Below are positions 10,525 through 20,225 of a stretch of DNA of 64,000 bases, piece by piece. The position numbers and the translations under genes were made by a program. Under the pieces are notes generated by a model. That model did not search any database. It worked only from the letters and a program-made list of their open reading frames with translations, and had not been told where the DNA came from. Numbering within the stretch: position 1 is the stretch's first letter; the number at the start of each line of letters is the position of its first letter. Origin of the DNA: Massilia eurypsychrophila (GTDB lineage: Bacteria; Pseudomonadota; Gammaproteobacteria; Burkholderiales; Burkholderiaceae_D); contig NZ_PDOC01000003.1 of NCBI RefSeq assembly GCF_002760655.1, forward strand, positions 410,840 to 474,839. The letters run 5' to 3'.

Positions 10525-11716
10525 TCAGCGTCGCGCCCGCAACAGCACCAGGCCCGTATTGGCGCGCGCGACGATCTAGCCGGTGTCCGAAATCGCCAGC
10601 CCGTACAGCACGCGCACTCCGGCCGGCGGATTGTGCAGTCGAGTATTGAGGTCGACTAATCCGCCTTCGCGCGTCCACAGCATGGCGCGCGGGTCAGGTG
10701 CGGAGTACCATCCCACCACTTGGCCGCCGGCGTTGACCGCCGCCGTCTCGGTGTTGTCGCCCAAAGGATGCATCGTCGTGCCGTCGTAGAAGAAACCGCG
10801 GCGCACGCTGTCCGGCCCGAGCGCGTTGACGGCGACCTGGCCGCTTGCGTTGATGTCGATCGCTTCGGAGGTGGTGGTGGCGTCGAAGGTGCCCAGCTCC
10901 CGTAGCGTTCCGCCCGAGTAGATGATGGCGTGCAGCACGCCGGCCGGGATAAATGACCAGCCCACTACCGTTCCCGCATCGTTGATCGCCCGCGGTATCG
11001 TGTTGCCTCCCAGCGTGCCCAGGTCCTGCAGCGGCGTTCTGGCCTTGCTGTCATAAATAAAGCGCCGAAGCTGCCGTCGGCGCGCTCGGCGGTGCCGGTA
11101 ATGAGGCCGCTGGCGTTGATGTCCACCGGCGCGGATGACGTCCCGCCCGGGAAGGTGCCGACCGGACGCACGGTGCCGTCGTACACGAAACCGCTGCCGA
11201 CAATGGGGGCGCCGATGCCGGCGATGTGTCCGCAGTCGTTGATCGCAATTCCCACGCCTGGCCCAAGGTCGCGCAGAGTGCCGTTGTACAGGAAGGCATG
11301 GCTCGTCCCGTCCCCTGTCTGTGCAGAGCCGGTCGCTTGCCCACAACGGTTGATTGCGGTGGCCGCCGAGAACGGTCCGCCGAACGTGCCAAGCTCGAAC
11401 AGGCGGGTGCCGTCGTACATGAAGGCGCGCGTTCCCTCGGGCCCGGCGCCGATGTTATTCGAGCCGACTACCTGGCCGTTGGCATTGATGCCGTTGCGGC
11501 CCACGGAGCCGAATATCTCGCCGCGCGGATTGAGGGCGATAACGTCGTAGGTGACGCCTGGCGTTGGCGCAATCGGCGTTATGACAGGCGGCGTTGGCGC
11601 ATCCTTGGTTGGCGTGTTCGATCCGCCGCCGCAGGCAGCGAGCAGGCCGGCGAGGGCGAGCCCAACCCTGTCGACAGCAAGGGGCGCAGATGGGGTATGA
11701 CGAAAGGCGCGTTCAT
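10525..11716 (-). pseudogene. HAF-repeat lipoprotein, frameshifted and with a nonsense codon
   Basis: The gene has a perfect ribosome site (GGAGGA, four bases before ATG at 11716) and opens with MNAPFVIPHLRPLL. The lipobox LAGLLAACGGGS that should follow lies in another frame, so there is an indel near 11680. The second frame continues with HAF-type repeats (AFMYDGT, ELGTFGG, INANGQVVG) to about 11060, where a further shift moves the repeats (LQDLGTLGG, AINDAGTVVGW) to a third frame. That frame meets a TAG at 10576 inside an otherwise typical ending, IVARANTGLVLLRARR, whose natural stop is at 10525. HAF-repeat proteins are secreted beta-propeller-like proteins of unknown role. Three independent lesions show a long-dead gene. 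Confidence 0.82.
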
Positions 11717-11978
11717 GGAATCCTCCATAGTCAGGGTGCGTGACCCAATCTACTTCGCTCGTCCGTGGCTAAATCCGAAAGAATGAGTCCGCTTGCTCGC
11801 TATCAACTTTGCCGGTGAAATTCGTCAGCCTTCTGTGCGGATCTGGCCTGGATACGTGGAATTTGTAGCCCGCGACGCGGATAGGCGAACCTGGACAAAC
11901 GCAGGCAGGCTCCCAGTTCCGGCTGAAACAACGGATAATGGTCGCCACATCATTTTGAGCATGCATTGGAAATTTATT

Positions 11979-14183
11979 ATGGAAATTAAAGTCAACTTTC
12001 TCGACAAGTTGCGTCTTGAAGCCAAGTTCGATGATTTCACGGTGATCGCCGATCAGCCCATCCGGTACAAGGGTGATGGCTCGGCGCCTGGTCCCTTCGA
12101 CTACTTCCTCGCTTCGTCGGCCTTGTGCGCGGCGTACTTCGTCAAGCTGTACTGCGACACCCGTAATATCTCGACCGAAAATATCCGCCTGTCGCAGAAC
12201 AATATCGTCGACCCGGAAAACCGTTACCAGCAGATTTTCAAGATCCAGGTCGAGCTGCCGGCGGATATATCCGACAAGGATCGGCAGGGAATTCTGCGCT
12301 CGATCGACCGCTGCACGGTTAAAAAAGTGGTGCAGGCAGGCCCGGAATTCGTAATTGAAGAAGTTGAGAACCTGGATGCCGACGCACAGGCCTTGCTGAC
12401 CTTGCGGCCTGATGCCGAGTCGAGCACCTACATTGTTGGCAAGGATCTGCCTTTGGAGCAGACCATCGCCAATATGTCGGGGATGTTGGCGGACTGGGGC
12501 ATCAAGATCGAGATCGCCTCGTGGCGCAACATTGTTCCTAATGTCTGGTCGCTGCATGTGCGCGATGCGCATTCGCCTATGTGTTTCACAAACGGCAAGG
12601 GCGCGACCAAGGAAAGCGCGTTGGCGTCGGCCTTGGGCGAGTATATCGAGCGCCTGAACTGCAATCACTTCTACGCCGGTGTGTTCTGGGGTGAAGACAT
12701 CGCCAACGCGGCGTTTGTCCACTACCCGGATGAGCGCTGGTTCAAGCCCGGCGCCAATGATTCGCTGCCAGCCGGCATTCTCGATGAATACAGCCTGGAG
12801 ATTTACAATCCCGACGGCGAGTTGCGCGGCTCGCATCTGGTCGACACCAATTCCGGCAATGCAGAGCGCGGAATCGTGTCGCTGCCATACGTTCGGCATT
12901 CGGATGGCGAGACGGTCTATTTCCCATCCAACCTGATCGAAAACCTCTACGCCAGCAATGGCATGAGCGCCGGCAATACCCTGGCCGAAGCGCAGGTCCA
13001 GTGTCTGTCAGAGATTTTCGAGCGCGCAGTCAAGCGTGAAATCATCGAAAGCGAAATGGCGCTGCCCGATGTGCCGCAGGAAGTACTGGCGAAATACCCT
13101 GGCATCCTGGCCGGCATCAAGGCGTTGGAAGAGCAGGGTTTTCCGGTGCTGGTCAAGGATGCATCGCTGGGCGGACTCTACCCGGTCATGTGCGTCACCT
13201 TGATGAACCCGCGCACTGGCGGCGTCTTTGCCTCGTTTGGCGCGCATCCTAGTTTTGAGGTGGCGCTGGAGCGCAGCCTGACCGAATTGCTGCAGGGGCG
13301 CAGTTTCGAAGGCCTGAACGATTTACCTCAGCCGACCTTCGCCAGTAACGCCGTCACCGAACCAAATAACTTCGTCGAGCACTTCATCGATTCGAGCGGC
13401 GTGGTGTCGTGGCGCTTCTTCAGCGCCAAAGCCGATGTCGATTTTGTCGAGTGGGATTTTACCGCCCAGGGCCAGAACGCCAATGCCGAAGAAGTCGCTA
13501 CCTTGCTCGGCATTCTCGAAGACATGGGCAAAGAGGTCTACATGGCCGTGTACAACCAATTGGGCGCCGTGGCTTGCCGAATCCTGGTGCCTGGATATTC
13601 CGAAATCTACCCGGTCGAGGACCTTATCTGGGATAACACCAACAAGGCGCTATTGTTCCGCGCCGATATTTTGAACCTGCATCGCCTGGACGATGACGCA
13701 CTGGCAGCGCTTCTTGAGCGGCTGGATAACAACGAGCTCGATGAGTACTCGGACATTGCCACCTTGATCGGCGTCGAGTTCGACGAGAATACGGACTGGG
13801 GGCAGCTGACAGTGCTCGAGTTGAAGCTGCTGATCCACCTCGCCCTGCAGCAGCTCGAAGACGCGCACGACCTGGTCGGCGCCTTCCTGCAATACAACGA
13901 CAATACGGTCGAGCGCAAGTTGTTCTATCAGGCGTTGAACGTGGTGCTGGAAGTGACTGTCGACGACGACCTGGAACTGGTCGATTATGTTGTCAATTTC
14001 CGCCGCATGTATGGCAACTCGCGGATGGACGCTGTGCTGGGTTCAGTGGACGGCAGCGTGCGCTTCTTCGGGTTGGCGCCAACGAGCATGAACCTGGAGG
14101 GGCTCGATCGCCACCACCGCCTGATCGACAGCTACAAAAAGCTGCACAAGGCGCGTGCCAATGTCGCGCTTGCGTGCCGTTAA
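11979..14183 (+). CDS. OsmC-YcaO fusion protein
   Basis: A 734-residue protein. Residues 1-130 form an OsmC-like domain (begins MEIKVNFLDKLRLEAKF, with GDGSAPGPFDYFLASSALCAAY holding the OsmC cysteine). From about 155 it matches E. coli YcaO along its length: WRNIVPNVWSLHVRD, FTNGKGATKESALASALGEYIER, and the YcaO ATP-binding glutamates around ALGEYIERL and LSEIFERAVKREI. The C-terminal tetratrico-like part follows after about 600. E. coli YcaO is linked to methylthiolation of ribosomal protein S12 by RimO; YcaO domains activate amide backbones with ATP. I chose the second in-frame ATG (11979); 11961 is an alternative. It stands alone, with no peptide precursor next to it, so a peptide natural product is unlikely. 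Confidence 0.9.
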   Translation: MEIKVNFLDKLRLEAKFDDFTVIADQPIRYKGDGSAPGPFDYFLASSALCAAYFVKLYCDTRNISTENIRLSQNNIVDPENRYQQIFKIQVELPADISDKDRQGILRSIDRCTVKKVVQAGPEFVIEEVENLDADAQALLTLRPDAESSTYIVGKDLPLEQTIANMSGMLADWGIKIEIASWRNIVPNVWSLHVRDAHSPMCFTNGKGATKESALASALGEYIERLNCNHFYAGVFWGEDIANAAFVHYPDERWFKPGANDSLPAGILDEYSLEIYNPDGELRGSHLVDTNSGNAERGIVSLPYVRHSDGETVYFPSNLIENLYASNGMSAGNTLAEAQVQCLSEIFERAVKREIIESEMALPDVPQEVLAKYPGILAGIKALEEQGFPVLVKDASLGGLYPVMCVTLMNPRTGGVFASFGAHPSFEVALERSLTELLQGRSFEGLNDLPQPTFASNAVTEPNNFVEHFIDSSGVVSWRFFSAKADVDFVEWDFTAQGQNANAEEVATLLGILEDMGKEVYMAVYNQLGAVACRILVPGYSEIYPVEDLIWDNTNKALLFRADILNLHRLDDDALAALLERLDNNELDEYSDIATLIGVEFDENTDWGQLTVLELKLLIHLALQQLEDAHDLVGAFLQYNDNTVERKLFYQALNVVLEVTVDDDLELVDYVVNFRRMYGNSRMDAVLGSVDGSVRFFGLAPTSMNLEGLDRHHRLIDSYKKLHKARANVALACR

Positions 14184-14198
14184 GTAGATCCTCCGCCC

Positions 14199-14617
14199 GT
14201 GGCCGGCCGGCTGGCTGGCCGACTCTGGCTACACCCGCGCGCAACTACTGCTGCGCTCCTGCTGGGAATCTTCTCGTTCGGGTTGCCGCTGCTGGCGCCG
14301 GGCAGCTCCACGTTCGCCCTCGCCATGCCGGTGGCCGCGTCGATCGTGCTGGACATGGGCGTGGCGGCGAACCTGGTGCTGGGTCAGCGCGCGATCTTCG
14401 CGCTCGGCGCCATGCGCAGCCGGCTCAATGGCCTGTTCTTCGCGTTGTTCTTCGCCGGCGGGGCGCTCGGTTCGGCGCTGGCGGCTGGGTGTATGCTGGC
14501 TACGGCTGGGAAGCAACGCTGGCGCTGGGTGCCGCGCTGCCGACGCTGGCACTGCTGTATCAGGCGGGCGAATATCTCGGCCGGTCGAGAGTCACCGGCG
14601 TGGCGCGTTCACTGTAA
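14199..14617 (+). pseudogene. MFS transporter fragment (C-terminal half, frameshifted)
   Basis: The frame from 14199 gives four to five hydrophobic segments of an MFS transporter (ATTAALLLGIFSFGLPLL, ASIVLDMGVAANLVLGQRA, LNGLFFALFFAGGALGSAL). Near 14490 it must change frame to continue with the family-like end VYAGYGWEATLALGAALPTL and LLYQAGEYLG, stopping at 14617. The N-terminal half of the transporter is absent; the sequence begins right after the stop of the YcaO gene. So there are two lesions: a 5' truncation and an indel. Confidence 0.78.
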
Positions 14618-14635
14618 TTCCGCCCGGGGTCGAAT

Positions 14636-15040
14636 TTAGTTGACCGACGTAACTCCAACGGCCGACACGTTGCCAAACGCGATCGGTTGGAATGGCATGA
14701 TTCGGGTTGGCAGCATGCGCAGGTCAGGATACGGCGCTTCTCCGCCAGTGTCGGCCGAGGCCGTTGCGGGCACAAGCGTATATGCTCCAGTCATGCTGTC
14801 GGCGGCATCGGTGCTGACCGGATGCGGCGACAGGTCCGACGGCGCGACGGCGGCAGGCAGGTTTGGCGCTTGCGCAGCGACGGCGGCAGGCGTCGGGGCA
14901 GCGGCAGGCGAGGCCGGCATTGCCGCAGCCACTGGAGCGGGCGTCGTGCTGTCGCCGCCACCGCCACCGCAGGCGGACAGCAGCACAACGATCGCACAAC
15001 TGGCAATATGAGTGAAGCGGGAAGAGAGCAATGAAGTCAT
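14636..15040 (-). CDS. Small Ala/Pro-rich lipoprotein
   Basis: A 134-residue predicted lipoprotein. The signal peptide ends in a lipobox, VVLLSACGGGGG (Cys near residue 23). A long Ala/Pro/Thr low-complexity linker follows (about 30-75), then a short tail with YPDLRMLPTRIMPFQPIAF. The mature part has no folded domain I recognise and stops abruptly, so it may be the N-terminal remnant of a longer protein cut by the same rearrangement that truncated the neighbouring MFS gene; the stop lies only 19 bases past that fragment. I chose the ATG at 15040 because it gives a proper signal peptide; a longer reading from further upstream adds an implausible leader. Confidence 0.55.
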   Translation of the reverse strand: MTSLLSSRFTHIASCAIVVLLSACGGGGGDSTTPAPVAAAMPASPAAAPTPAAVAAQAPNLPAAVAPSDLSPHPVSTDAADSMTGAYTLVPATASADTGGEAPYPDLRMLPTRIMPFQPIAFGNVSAVGVTSVN

Positions 15041-15164
15041 GATTGGATACGCGTAACTGGTTGATGAGATGATTGCCGCACGGTAACAGATATTTCTTTG
15101 CGAAAGATTTCCGACAGCGCCAAATATTGTTGGTCGGACACAACACCAATAGCTGACAGGACGC

Positions 15165-16964
15165 ATGGCCACAAACCCTTACCTCAAACTCATCGTTTCG
15201 ATCGCCGCCGCAACCCACCTGGCGGTGTTCGCGGCAGCGCCGCCGGCCGACCTGGTCTACCGCAACGGCTATATCTACACCGTCGATCACCGCGACAGCG
15301 TGCAGCAGGCACTGGCGGTGCGCGACGGGCGCATCATCTACGTCGGCAACAATGCCGGCGCCGCCAGGTTCATCGGCAAGGGCACCACAGCGATCGACTT
15401 GCACGGCCGCATGCTGATGCCCGGCTTGGTTGACGGCCACATGCATCCGCAATCGGGCGGCAGCCGCCTGCTCAACTGCAGTCTCGATTACCAGCCGCTG
15501 ACGGTGCTGCAATTCCAGGCCCGCATCCAGGCCTGCATCGACAAGGACAAGCACAAGGGCGTTGACGAGCACCGTTGGCTGCTCGTCGTCAACTGGTTCC
15601 AGCAAGGCATGCAGCCGGACGGCGCCGGCACCACGTCAGCGACGCTCGATGCGCTAAAGACAAGCCGACCTGTTATCGTGCGCTCGTCGTTCGGCCATTC
15701 CGTGCAGCTCAACTCGCGCGCCATAGCGCTGGCAGGAATCAAGCGCGATACGCTCAATCCGAGCGGCGGCATCATCGTGCGCGACGCCAGCGGCGCCGCC
15801 ACCGGCCTGCTCGAAGACGCCGCGCAAGACGTGGCAATGAACTTGCTGCCGGCCCTGACCGAGGCGGAAAACCTGGCCGCATCAACCCATGCGCTCGACG
15901 CGATGCGCCGGCAAGGCATCACCAGCTTTCTCGACGCCTACACCGATCCCGCGACGATGTCCGCGTTCGCTGTGTTGCAACGCCAGGGCAAGCTGACTGC
16001 GCGGGCGCACTTCGCCGTGCTGATCGACCTCGACAAGGGCGGCACGCCATTCAGCACTGTCGCCCAATTGTTGAAACAGCAAAAGCAATTCGATCAGGGG
16101 CCGACCAGGAAGGCGCCGTCAATGCAGGTGCGCCACGCCAAGCTGTTCATGGATGGCGTGATATCAGCGCCTGCCTTCACCGGCGCCATGCTGGAGCCTT
16201 ACCTGGTCAACCAGGGCACGGCAGCCAGGCCGGACTGGCGGCCCGGGCCGAGCAAGGGCCCGGCCGGCTATTTCTCGGTGGATGCGCTGAAGGCCACGCT
16301 GACCGAGCTGGGCAGAGGTGGCATCGACGCGCACATCCACGCCGATGGTGACCGCGCGGTGCGCGAGTCGCTCGACGCCATCGAAGCCCATCGCGCCACG
16401 CCTGGAGGCAAGCGCATGCGTGCGGTGCTGGCGCACGATGAAATCGTCGCCCCGGCTGACTATCCGCGTTTCGCCAGGCTTGACGTGACGCCGGTGCTGT
16501 CGTTCCAGTGGGCCAAGCCGGCGGCCGACACCGTCGGCGCGCTGAAGGATTACCTGGGTCCGGCACGCTACGACACGGTCGAGCCGCAGGCAGTGCTGCT
16601 TGGCGCCGGAGCGCGGGTGGCTTACGGCAGCGACTGGCCGGTCGACCCGCTCGATGTGTGGTTTGCGCTGAAAGTCGGCGTGACGCGCACCGCGGCGCCG
16701 AACGCGGGCAAGGAGTACGCCGGCCGGCTGACGTCCCAGCCCGGGATGCCGCGCGCCGCGGCGCTGCGCGCGATCACGATGAATGCAGCCTATACGCTGC
16801 GCCAGGAAACGATGACCGGCTCGCTCGAGGTGGGCAAGCTGGCCGACCTCGTAGTACTCGACCGCAATTTCTTCACGATCGCCGAGGAAGACATCACCAA
16901 CATCAAGGTGCTGCAGACGGTCGTTGGCGGCAAGGTGGTGTATCAGGCGAAGGGAATGCACTAA
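15165..16964 (+). CDS. Exported YtcJ-like amidohydrolase
   Basis: A 599-residue amidohydrolase-superfamily (amidohydrolase_3) enzyme with an N-terminal signal peptide ending near AVFAAAPPADLVY, so it acts in the periplasm. Metal ligands are visible in GLVDGHMHPQ (about residue 88), HIHADGDRAV (about 390) and the Asp of AYGSDWPVDP (about 490). The TVDHRDS and DLVVLDRNFF ends form the small beta-sandwich typical of the family. YtcJ-type enzymes hydrolyse amides, carbamates or cyclic imides; the substrate cannot be given. It is divergent from the lipoprotein gene at 14636 and stands alone. Confidence 0.85.
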   Translation: MATNPYLKLIVSIAAATHLAVFAAAPPADLVYRNGYIYTVDHRDSVQQALAVRDGRIIYVGNNAGAARFIGKGTTAIDLHGRMLMPGLVDGHMHPQSGGSRLLNCSLDYQPLTVLQFQARIQACIDKDKHKGVDEHRWLLVVNWFQQGMQPDGAGTTSATLDALKTSRPVIVRSSFGHSVQLNSRAIALAGIKRDTLNPSGGIIVRDASGAATGLLEDAAQDVAMNLLPALTEAENLAASTHALDAMRRQGITSFLDAYTDPATMSAFAVLQRQGKLTARAHFAVLIDLDKGGTPFSTVAQLLKQQKQFDQGPTRKAPSMQVRHAKLFMDGVISAPAFTGAMLEPYLVNQGTAARPDWRPGPSKGPAGYFSVDALKATLTELGRGGIDAHIHADGDRAVRESLDAIEAHRATPGGKRMRAVLAHDEIVAPADYPRFARLDVTPVLSFQWAKPAADTVGALKDYLGPARYDTVEPQAVLLGAGARVAYGSDWPVDPLDVWFALKVGVTRTAAPNAGKEYAGRLTSQPGMPRAAALRAITMNAAYTLRQETMTGSLEVGKLADLVVLDRNFFTIAEEDITNIKVLQTVVGGKVVYQAKGMH

Positions 16965-17152
16965 CTTAAGGCGCGCACGGCGGTCGCGCAATCGTCGCCT
17001 GCAGTCAATTAAGAAACGCTTAAGTTTCCCAGTTCACAATGTATATCGACGAGATCTGCAAGGTAGGTGGGTGCACTAGGGCTCCCATCACCCGGCAGCG
17101 TCAGATCGCATGGAACGCTGTCCGCGTCCATTTACAGGCAAGGAGCCTCACT

Positions 17153-17839
17153 ATGAACTCGAACCTACAATCAACTTACGAACAGTCTGGCAGCGCCCCG
17201 TTAGTTCGGCATCGCGTCTTGCGCAATACCTACTGGCTGCTCGCGCTATCGATGATTCCTACCGTGCTCGGAGCGTTCGTCGGTGTGCAGACCCAGCTTT
17301 CGTTGCCTGGTGGCTTTTTCGGAATGATGATCTTCCTGGCCGTCGCGTTTGGTTTTATTTTCGCTATTGAGAAGACAAAGAACTCAGGCGTCGGCGTTGC
17401 CGTACTGATGGGCTTCACCTTCTTCATGGGATTGATGCTGACCCCAATCTTGACCCGAACCCTCGGCTTTGCCAATGGTGGTTCCCTCATCATGACTGCC
17501 TTTGGCGGAACGGCTGCGATTCTGGCCGTGATGGCCAGCGTGGCAACGGTGACCAAGCGCGATTTCTCGGGAATGGGCAAGTGGTTACTCGCTGGCGTTG
17601 TGGTACTGCTTCTGGCGTCAGTGGCAAATATCTTTCTGGGCATGTCGGTCTTGTCGATTGTCATATCGGTCATGGCGATCGCGATTTTTTCTGCTTTCAT
17701 TCTTTATGACGTGCAGCGGATCGTCAATGGCGGGGAAACCAACTACATCACCGCGACACTCAGCATTTACCTGAGCGTCTACAATATTTTCGCCAACTTG
17801 TTGGCACTGCTTGGCATCGGGGGCGGTAGTCGCGAGTAA
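17153..17839 (+). CDS. Bax inhibitor-1/YccA-family membrane protein
   Basis: A 228-residue protein with seven membrane segments. The family hallmark is the last part, FSAFILYDVQRIVNGGETNYITATLSIYLSVYNIF in pattern, with the conserved Asp of YDVQRI near residue 187. Start chosen at the ATG preceded by AGGAG (17141). YccA-type proteins interact with the FtsH protease, and BsYetJ is a pH-dependent calcium leak channel; which role applies here is not shown. It is followed by two other membrane-protein genes (ExoD, TerC) in the same direction with gaps of 107 and 60 bases, perhaps one envelope-stress or ion cluster. Confidence 0.92.
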   Translation: MNSNLQSTYEQSGSAPLVRHRVLRNTYWLLALSMIPTVLGAFVGVQTQLSLPGGFFGMMIFLAVAFGFIFAIEKTKNSGVGVAVLMGFTFFMGLMLTPILTRTLGFANGGSLIMTAFGGTAAILAVMASVATVTKRDFSGMGKWLLAGVVVLLLASVANIFLGMSVLSIVISVMAIAIFSAFILYDVQRIVNGGETNYITATLSIYLSVYNIFANLLALLGIGGGSRE

Positions 17840-17946
17840 GCTGTCGTCACGCTTATCAACCGGTGCGGGCTAGCTCAGCCGCTACCGGTTCCACGATGCG
17901 CTACATGGCGCTCGCACCTCTGCTGTCAAACGATGAAACCTGCTAA

Positions 17947-18564
17947 ATGAGTGCCGTTGGTGATGGGCTAGCACTATCCCAACTTCTGCGTAAGCTTGCC
18001 GACGATACGACTCGAGATCGCATCGCCGTGGGTGATCTACTGGAAGCGCTTGGCGACCGCGCCATCGGCGCGCTATTGTTCATTTTCGCTTTCCCCAATA
18101 TTCTGCCAGTTCCCCCAGGCACATCAGCCGTCCTAGGCGCGCCCCTGGTGTTCCTTGCAGCCCAGTTGGCCTTTGGCATGCGACCGTGGTTACCTGGGCT
18201 AATCAGCCGCCGTTCCATGTCGCGTTCGGATTTTGAGGGGATGATTCGACGCGTCGTCCCTTGGCTGGAGCGTGCGGAAAAATTACTTCGTCCCCGCATC
18301 AGTGTTTTGGCACTCCCACCATGTGAGTACGTTGTGGGCGTTGTCTGTCTTCTGCTAGCCACTGTTTTGGTTCTTCCTATCCCACTCGGAAACATGTTGC
18401 CTGCTTTGGCTATCAGCCTGCTTGCACTTGGTCTTCTAGAGCGTGATGGGTACGCCATTGCGACGGGGCTTATTGCGGCCACAATCTCAGCCGTTGTCGT
18501 GTCAGGCGTAATATGGGGTGTGATAAAGGGCATAGTTTTTATGTTCACCGAGGTCTCCGTGTAA
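17947..18564 (+). CDS. ExoD-family membrane protein
   Basis: A 205-residue protein of the exopolysaccharide synthesis ExoD family. It shows the typical cytoplasmic N-terminus (LSQLLRKLADDTTRDRIAVGDLLEALGDRAIGALLFIFA in pattern), the NILPVPPGTSAVLGAPLVFLA segment, and four membrane spans with positively charged loops. ExoD was named from Rhizobium, where mutants have altered exopolysaccharide and alkali sensitivity; its biochemical role is unknown. No exopolysaccharide genes are near. Confidence 0.9.
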   Translation: MSAVGDGLALSQLLRKLADDTTRDRIAVGDLLEALGDRAIGALLFIFAFPNILPVPPGTSAVLGAPLVFLAAQLAFGMRPWLPGLISRRSMSRSDFEGMIRRVVPWLERAEKLLRPRISVLALPPCEYVVGVVCLLLATVLVLPIPLGNMLPALAISLLALGLLERDGYAIATGLIAATISAVVVSGVIWGVIKGIVFMFTEVSV

Positions 18565-18624
18565 CCCGCGAAACGGACTAACCAACGCAGCAGCACACCT
18601 CATCAACTTGACAGGCGATTTAAA

Positions 18625-20184
18625 ATGGAATGGTTCTTCGACCCAAATATCTGGGTAGGCTTACTGACACTGGTAGTTCTTGAGATTGTTTTGGGCATCG
18701 ACAATCTCATCTTCATTGCCATCCTGGCCGAGAAGGTCCCCCCTCACCAGCGCGACAAAGCAAGGCTGATCGGTCTCTCCCTCGCCATGATCATGCGGCT
18801 TGGCTTGTTGACGATGATTTCATGGATGGTCACCCTGACCGCTCCACTTTTTTCGTTGATGAACCACGCCGTCTCCGGCCGCGACTTGATCTTGCTGCTG
18901 GGCGGTGTGTTCCTGTTGTTCAAGGCAACAATGGAGCTGCACGAACGGGTTGAGGGGAAAACGCACGTCCACAGCGGCCCGCGCGTCTATGCGAGCTTGG
19001 GAGCTGTCATCGCACAAATCATCGTGCTCGACGCAGTCTTTTCGCTCGACGCTGTCATTACAGCTGTTGGCATGGTCGATGAACTAGGCGTGATGATGGC
19101 AGCCGTGGTCATTTCGATGGCAGTGATGATTTTTGCCTCGAAGCCGCTGACCCGCTTCGTCAATGCCCACCCGACAGTAGTGGTGCTTTGCTTGAGTTTT
19201 CTGCTGATGATTGGCTTGAGCCTGGTCGCTGAAGGACTCGGGTTCAAGATTCCTAAAGGTTATCTGTACGCGGCGATCGGCTTCTCCATCGTCATCGAGT
19301 TCTTTAACCAACTCGCCCGGAAAAACTTCGCCAAAAAAGACGCGCACGTGCCATTACGCGAACGTACGGCAGATGCCGTGCTGCGCTTGCTGGGAAACCG
19401 GACGAGGGCGGAGGTGAGCCAGGAATCGGCAAGCGCAGCCGAGCCTGCCGAAGAGTTCGCCTTTGATCGTGAAGAACGCAACATGGTCAGCGGCGTCTTG
19501 AGTCTTTCCCAACGTTCGGTCAGATCCATCATGACGATCAGGTCGGACATGACCTGGGTCGATCTCAACGCCAGTGCGGCGACTGTCCGCCAACAGATAT
19601 TGGATACGCCCCACAGCTTCTTTCCCGTCTGCCGAGGGCAACTCGATGACATCGTCGGGGTTGCCAGGGCAAAAGACCTGATTGCCGATCTGGCGGTCCA
19701 CGGCAAGATCGAGCCCGCCAGCGTGCGCGAACCTATCGTCATGCCGGACTCTGTCGGCGTCTTGAAGGTGATGGACACTTTGAAGCGGTCACATGGGCAA
19801 CTGGTCCTTATCGCTAATGAGTACGGTACGATCCAGGGATTGGTGACGCCAATTGACATCCTGGAGGCGATCGCCGGTGAATTCCCCGATGAGGACGAGC
19901 AACCTGTCATCCAGGCGCTGGGCGACGACCAATGGAAAGTTAATGGCGCGGCGGATTTGCTGTATCTCCAGCAGGTTCTGCACAGCGACGCCCTGGTTTC
20001 GGACGACGACGAATACACCTCACTGGCGGGATTCATGCTGGAACGGTTTAATACACTGCCGGAAATCGGTGAGAAGATGGCGGTTGACGGCCTCGAGTTT
20101 GAAGTATTGGAAGTGATCGAGCGCCGCATCGCCACTGTTCTTGTAACGCGACTGGCTTCGGATCATGTGTCGGCAGAGAAATGA
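18625..20184 (+). CDS. TerC-family membrane protein with CBS and CorC domains (YoaE-like)
   Basis: The 519-residue protein has a TerC membrane domain (about residues 1-230) with the motifs [14 protein letters not shown] (Asp in segment 1) and [16 protein letters not shown]. It is followed by a CBS pair (about 295-415) and a CorC_HlyC transporter-associated domain to the end ([14 protein letters not shown]). Length and order match E. coli YoaE/YegH (about 520 residues). TerC proteins are linked to manganese export and metal loading during protein secretion; the CBS part suggests control by adenine nucleotides. No manganese riboswitch (yybP-ykoY) was recognised upstream. Confidence 0.92.
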   Translation: MEWFFDPNIWVGLLTLVVLEIVLGIDNLIFIAILAEKVPPHQRDKARLIGLSLAMIMRLGLLTMISWMVTLTAPLFSLMNHAVSGRDLILLLGGVFLLFKATMELHERVEGKTHVHSGPRVYASLGAVIAQIIVLDAVFSLDAVITAVGMVDELGVMMAAVVISMAVMIFASKPLTRFVNAHPTVVVLCLSFLLMIGLSLVAEGLGFKIPKGYLYAAIGFSIVIEFFNQLARKNFAKKDAHVPLRERTADAVLRLLGNRTRAEVSQESASAAEPAEEFAFDREERNMVSGVLSLSQRSVRSIMTIRSDMTWVDLNASAATVRQQILDTPHSFFPVCRGQLDDIVGVARAKDLIADLAVHGKIEPASVREPIVMPDSVGVLKVMDTLKRSHGQLVLIANEYGTIQGLVTPIDILEAIAGEFPDEDEQPVIQALGDDQWKVNGAADLLYLQQVLHSDALVSDDDEYTSLAGFMLERFNTLPEIGEKMAVDGLEFEVLEVIERRIATVLVTRLASDHVSAEK

Positions 20185-20225
20185 TTCCGCAGTTTTTGCG
20201 TGATTAGTTTTGGGCGCTGCGCCCA

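Noticed and set aside
17010-17030. GAAAC/GTTTC inverted repeat upstream of the Bax inhibitor gene
   Set aside because: Five-base arms in an AT-rich region are expected by chance and no promoter elements fit around it.
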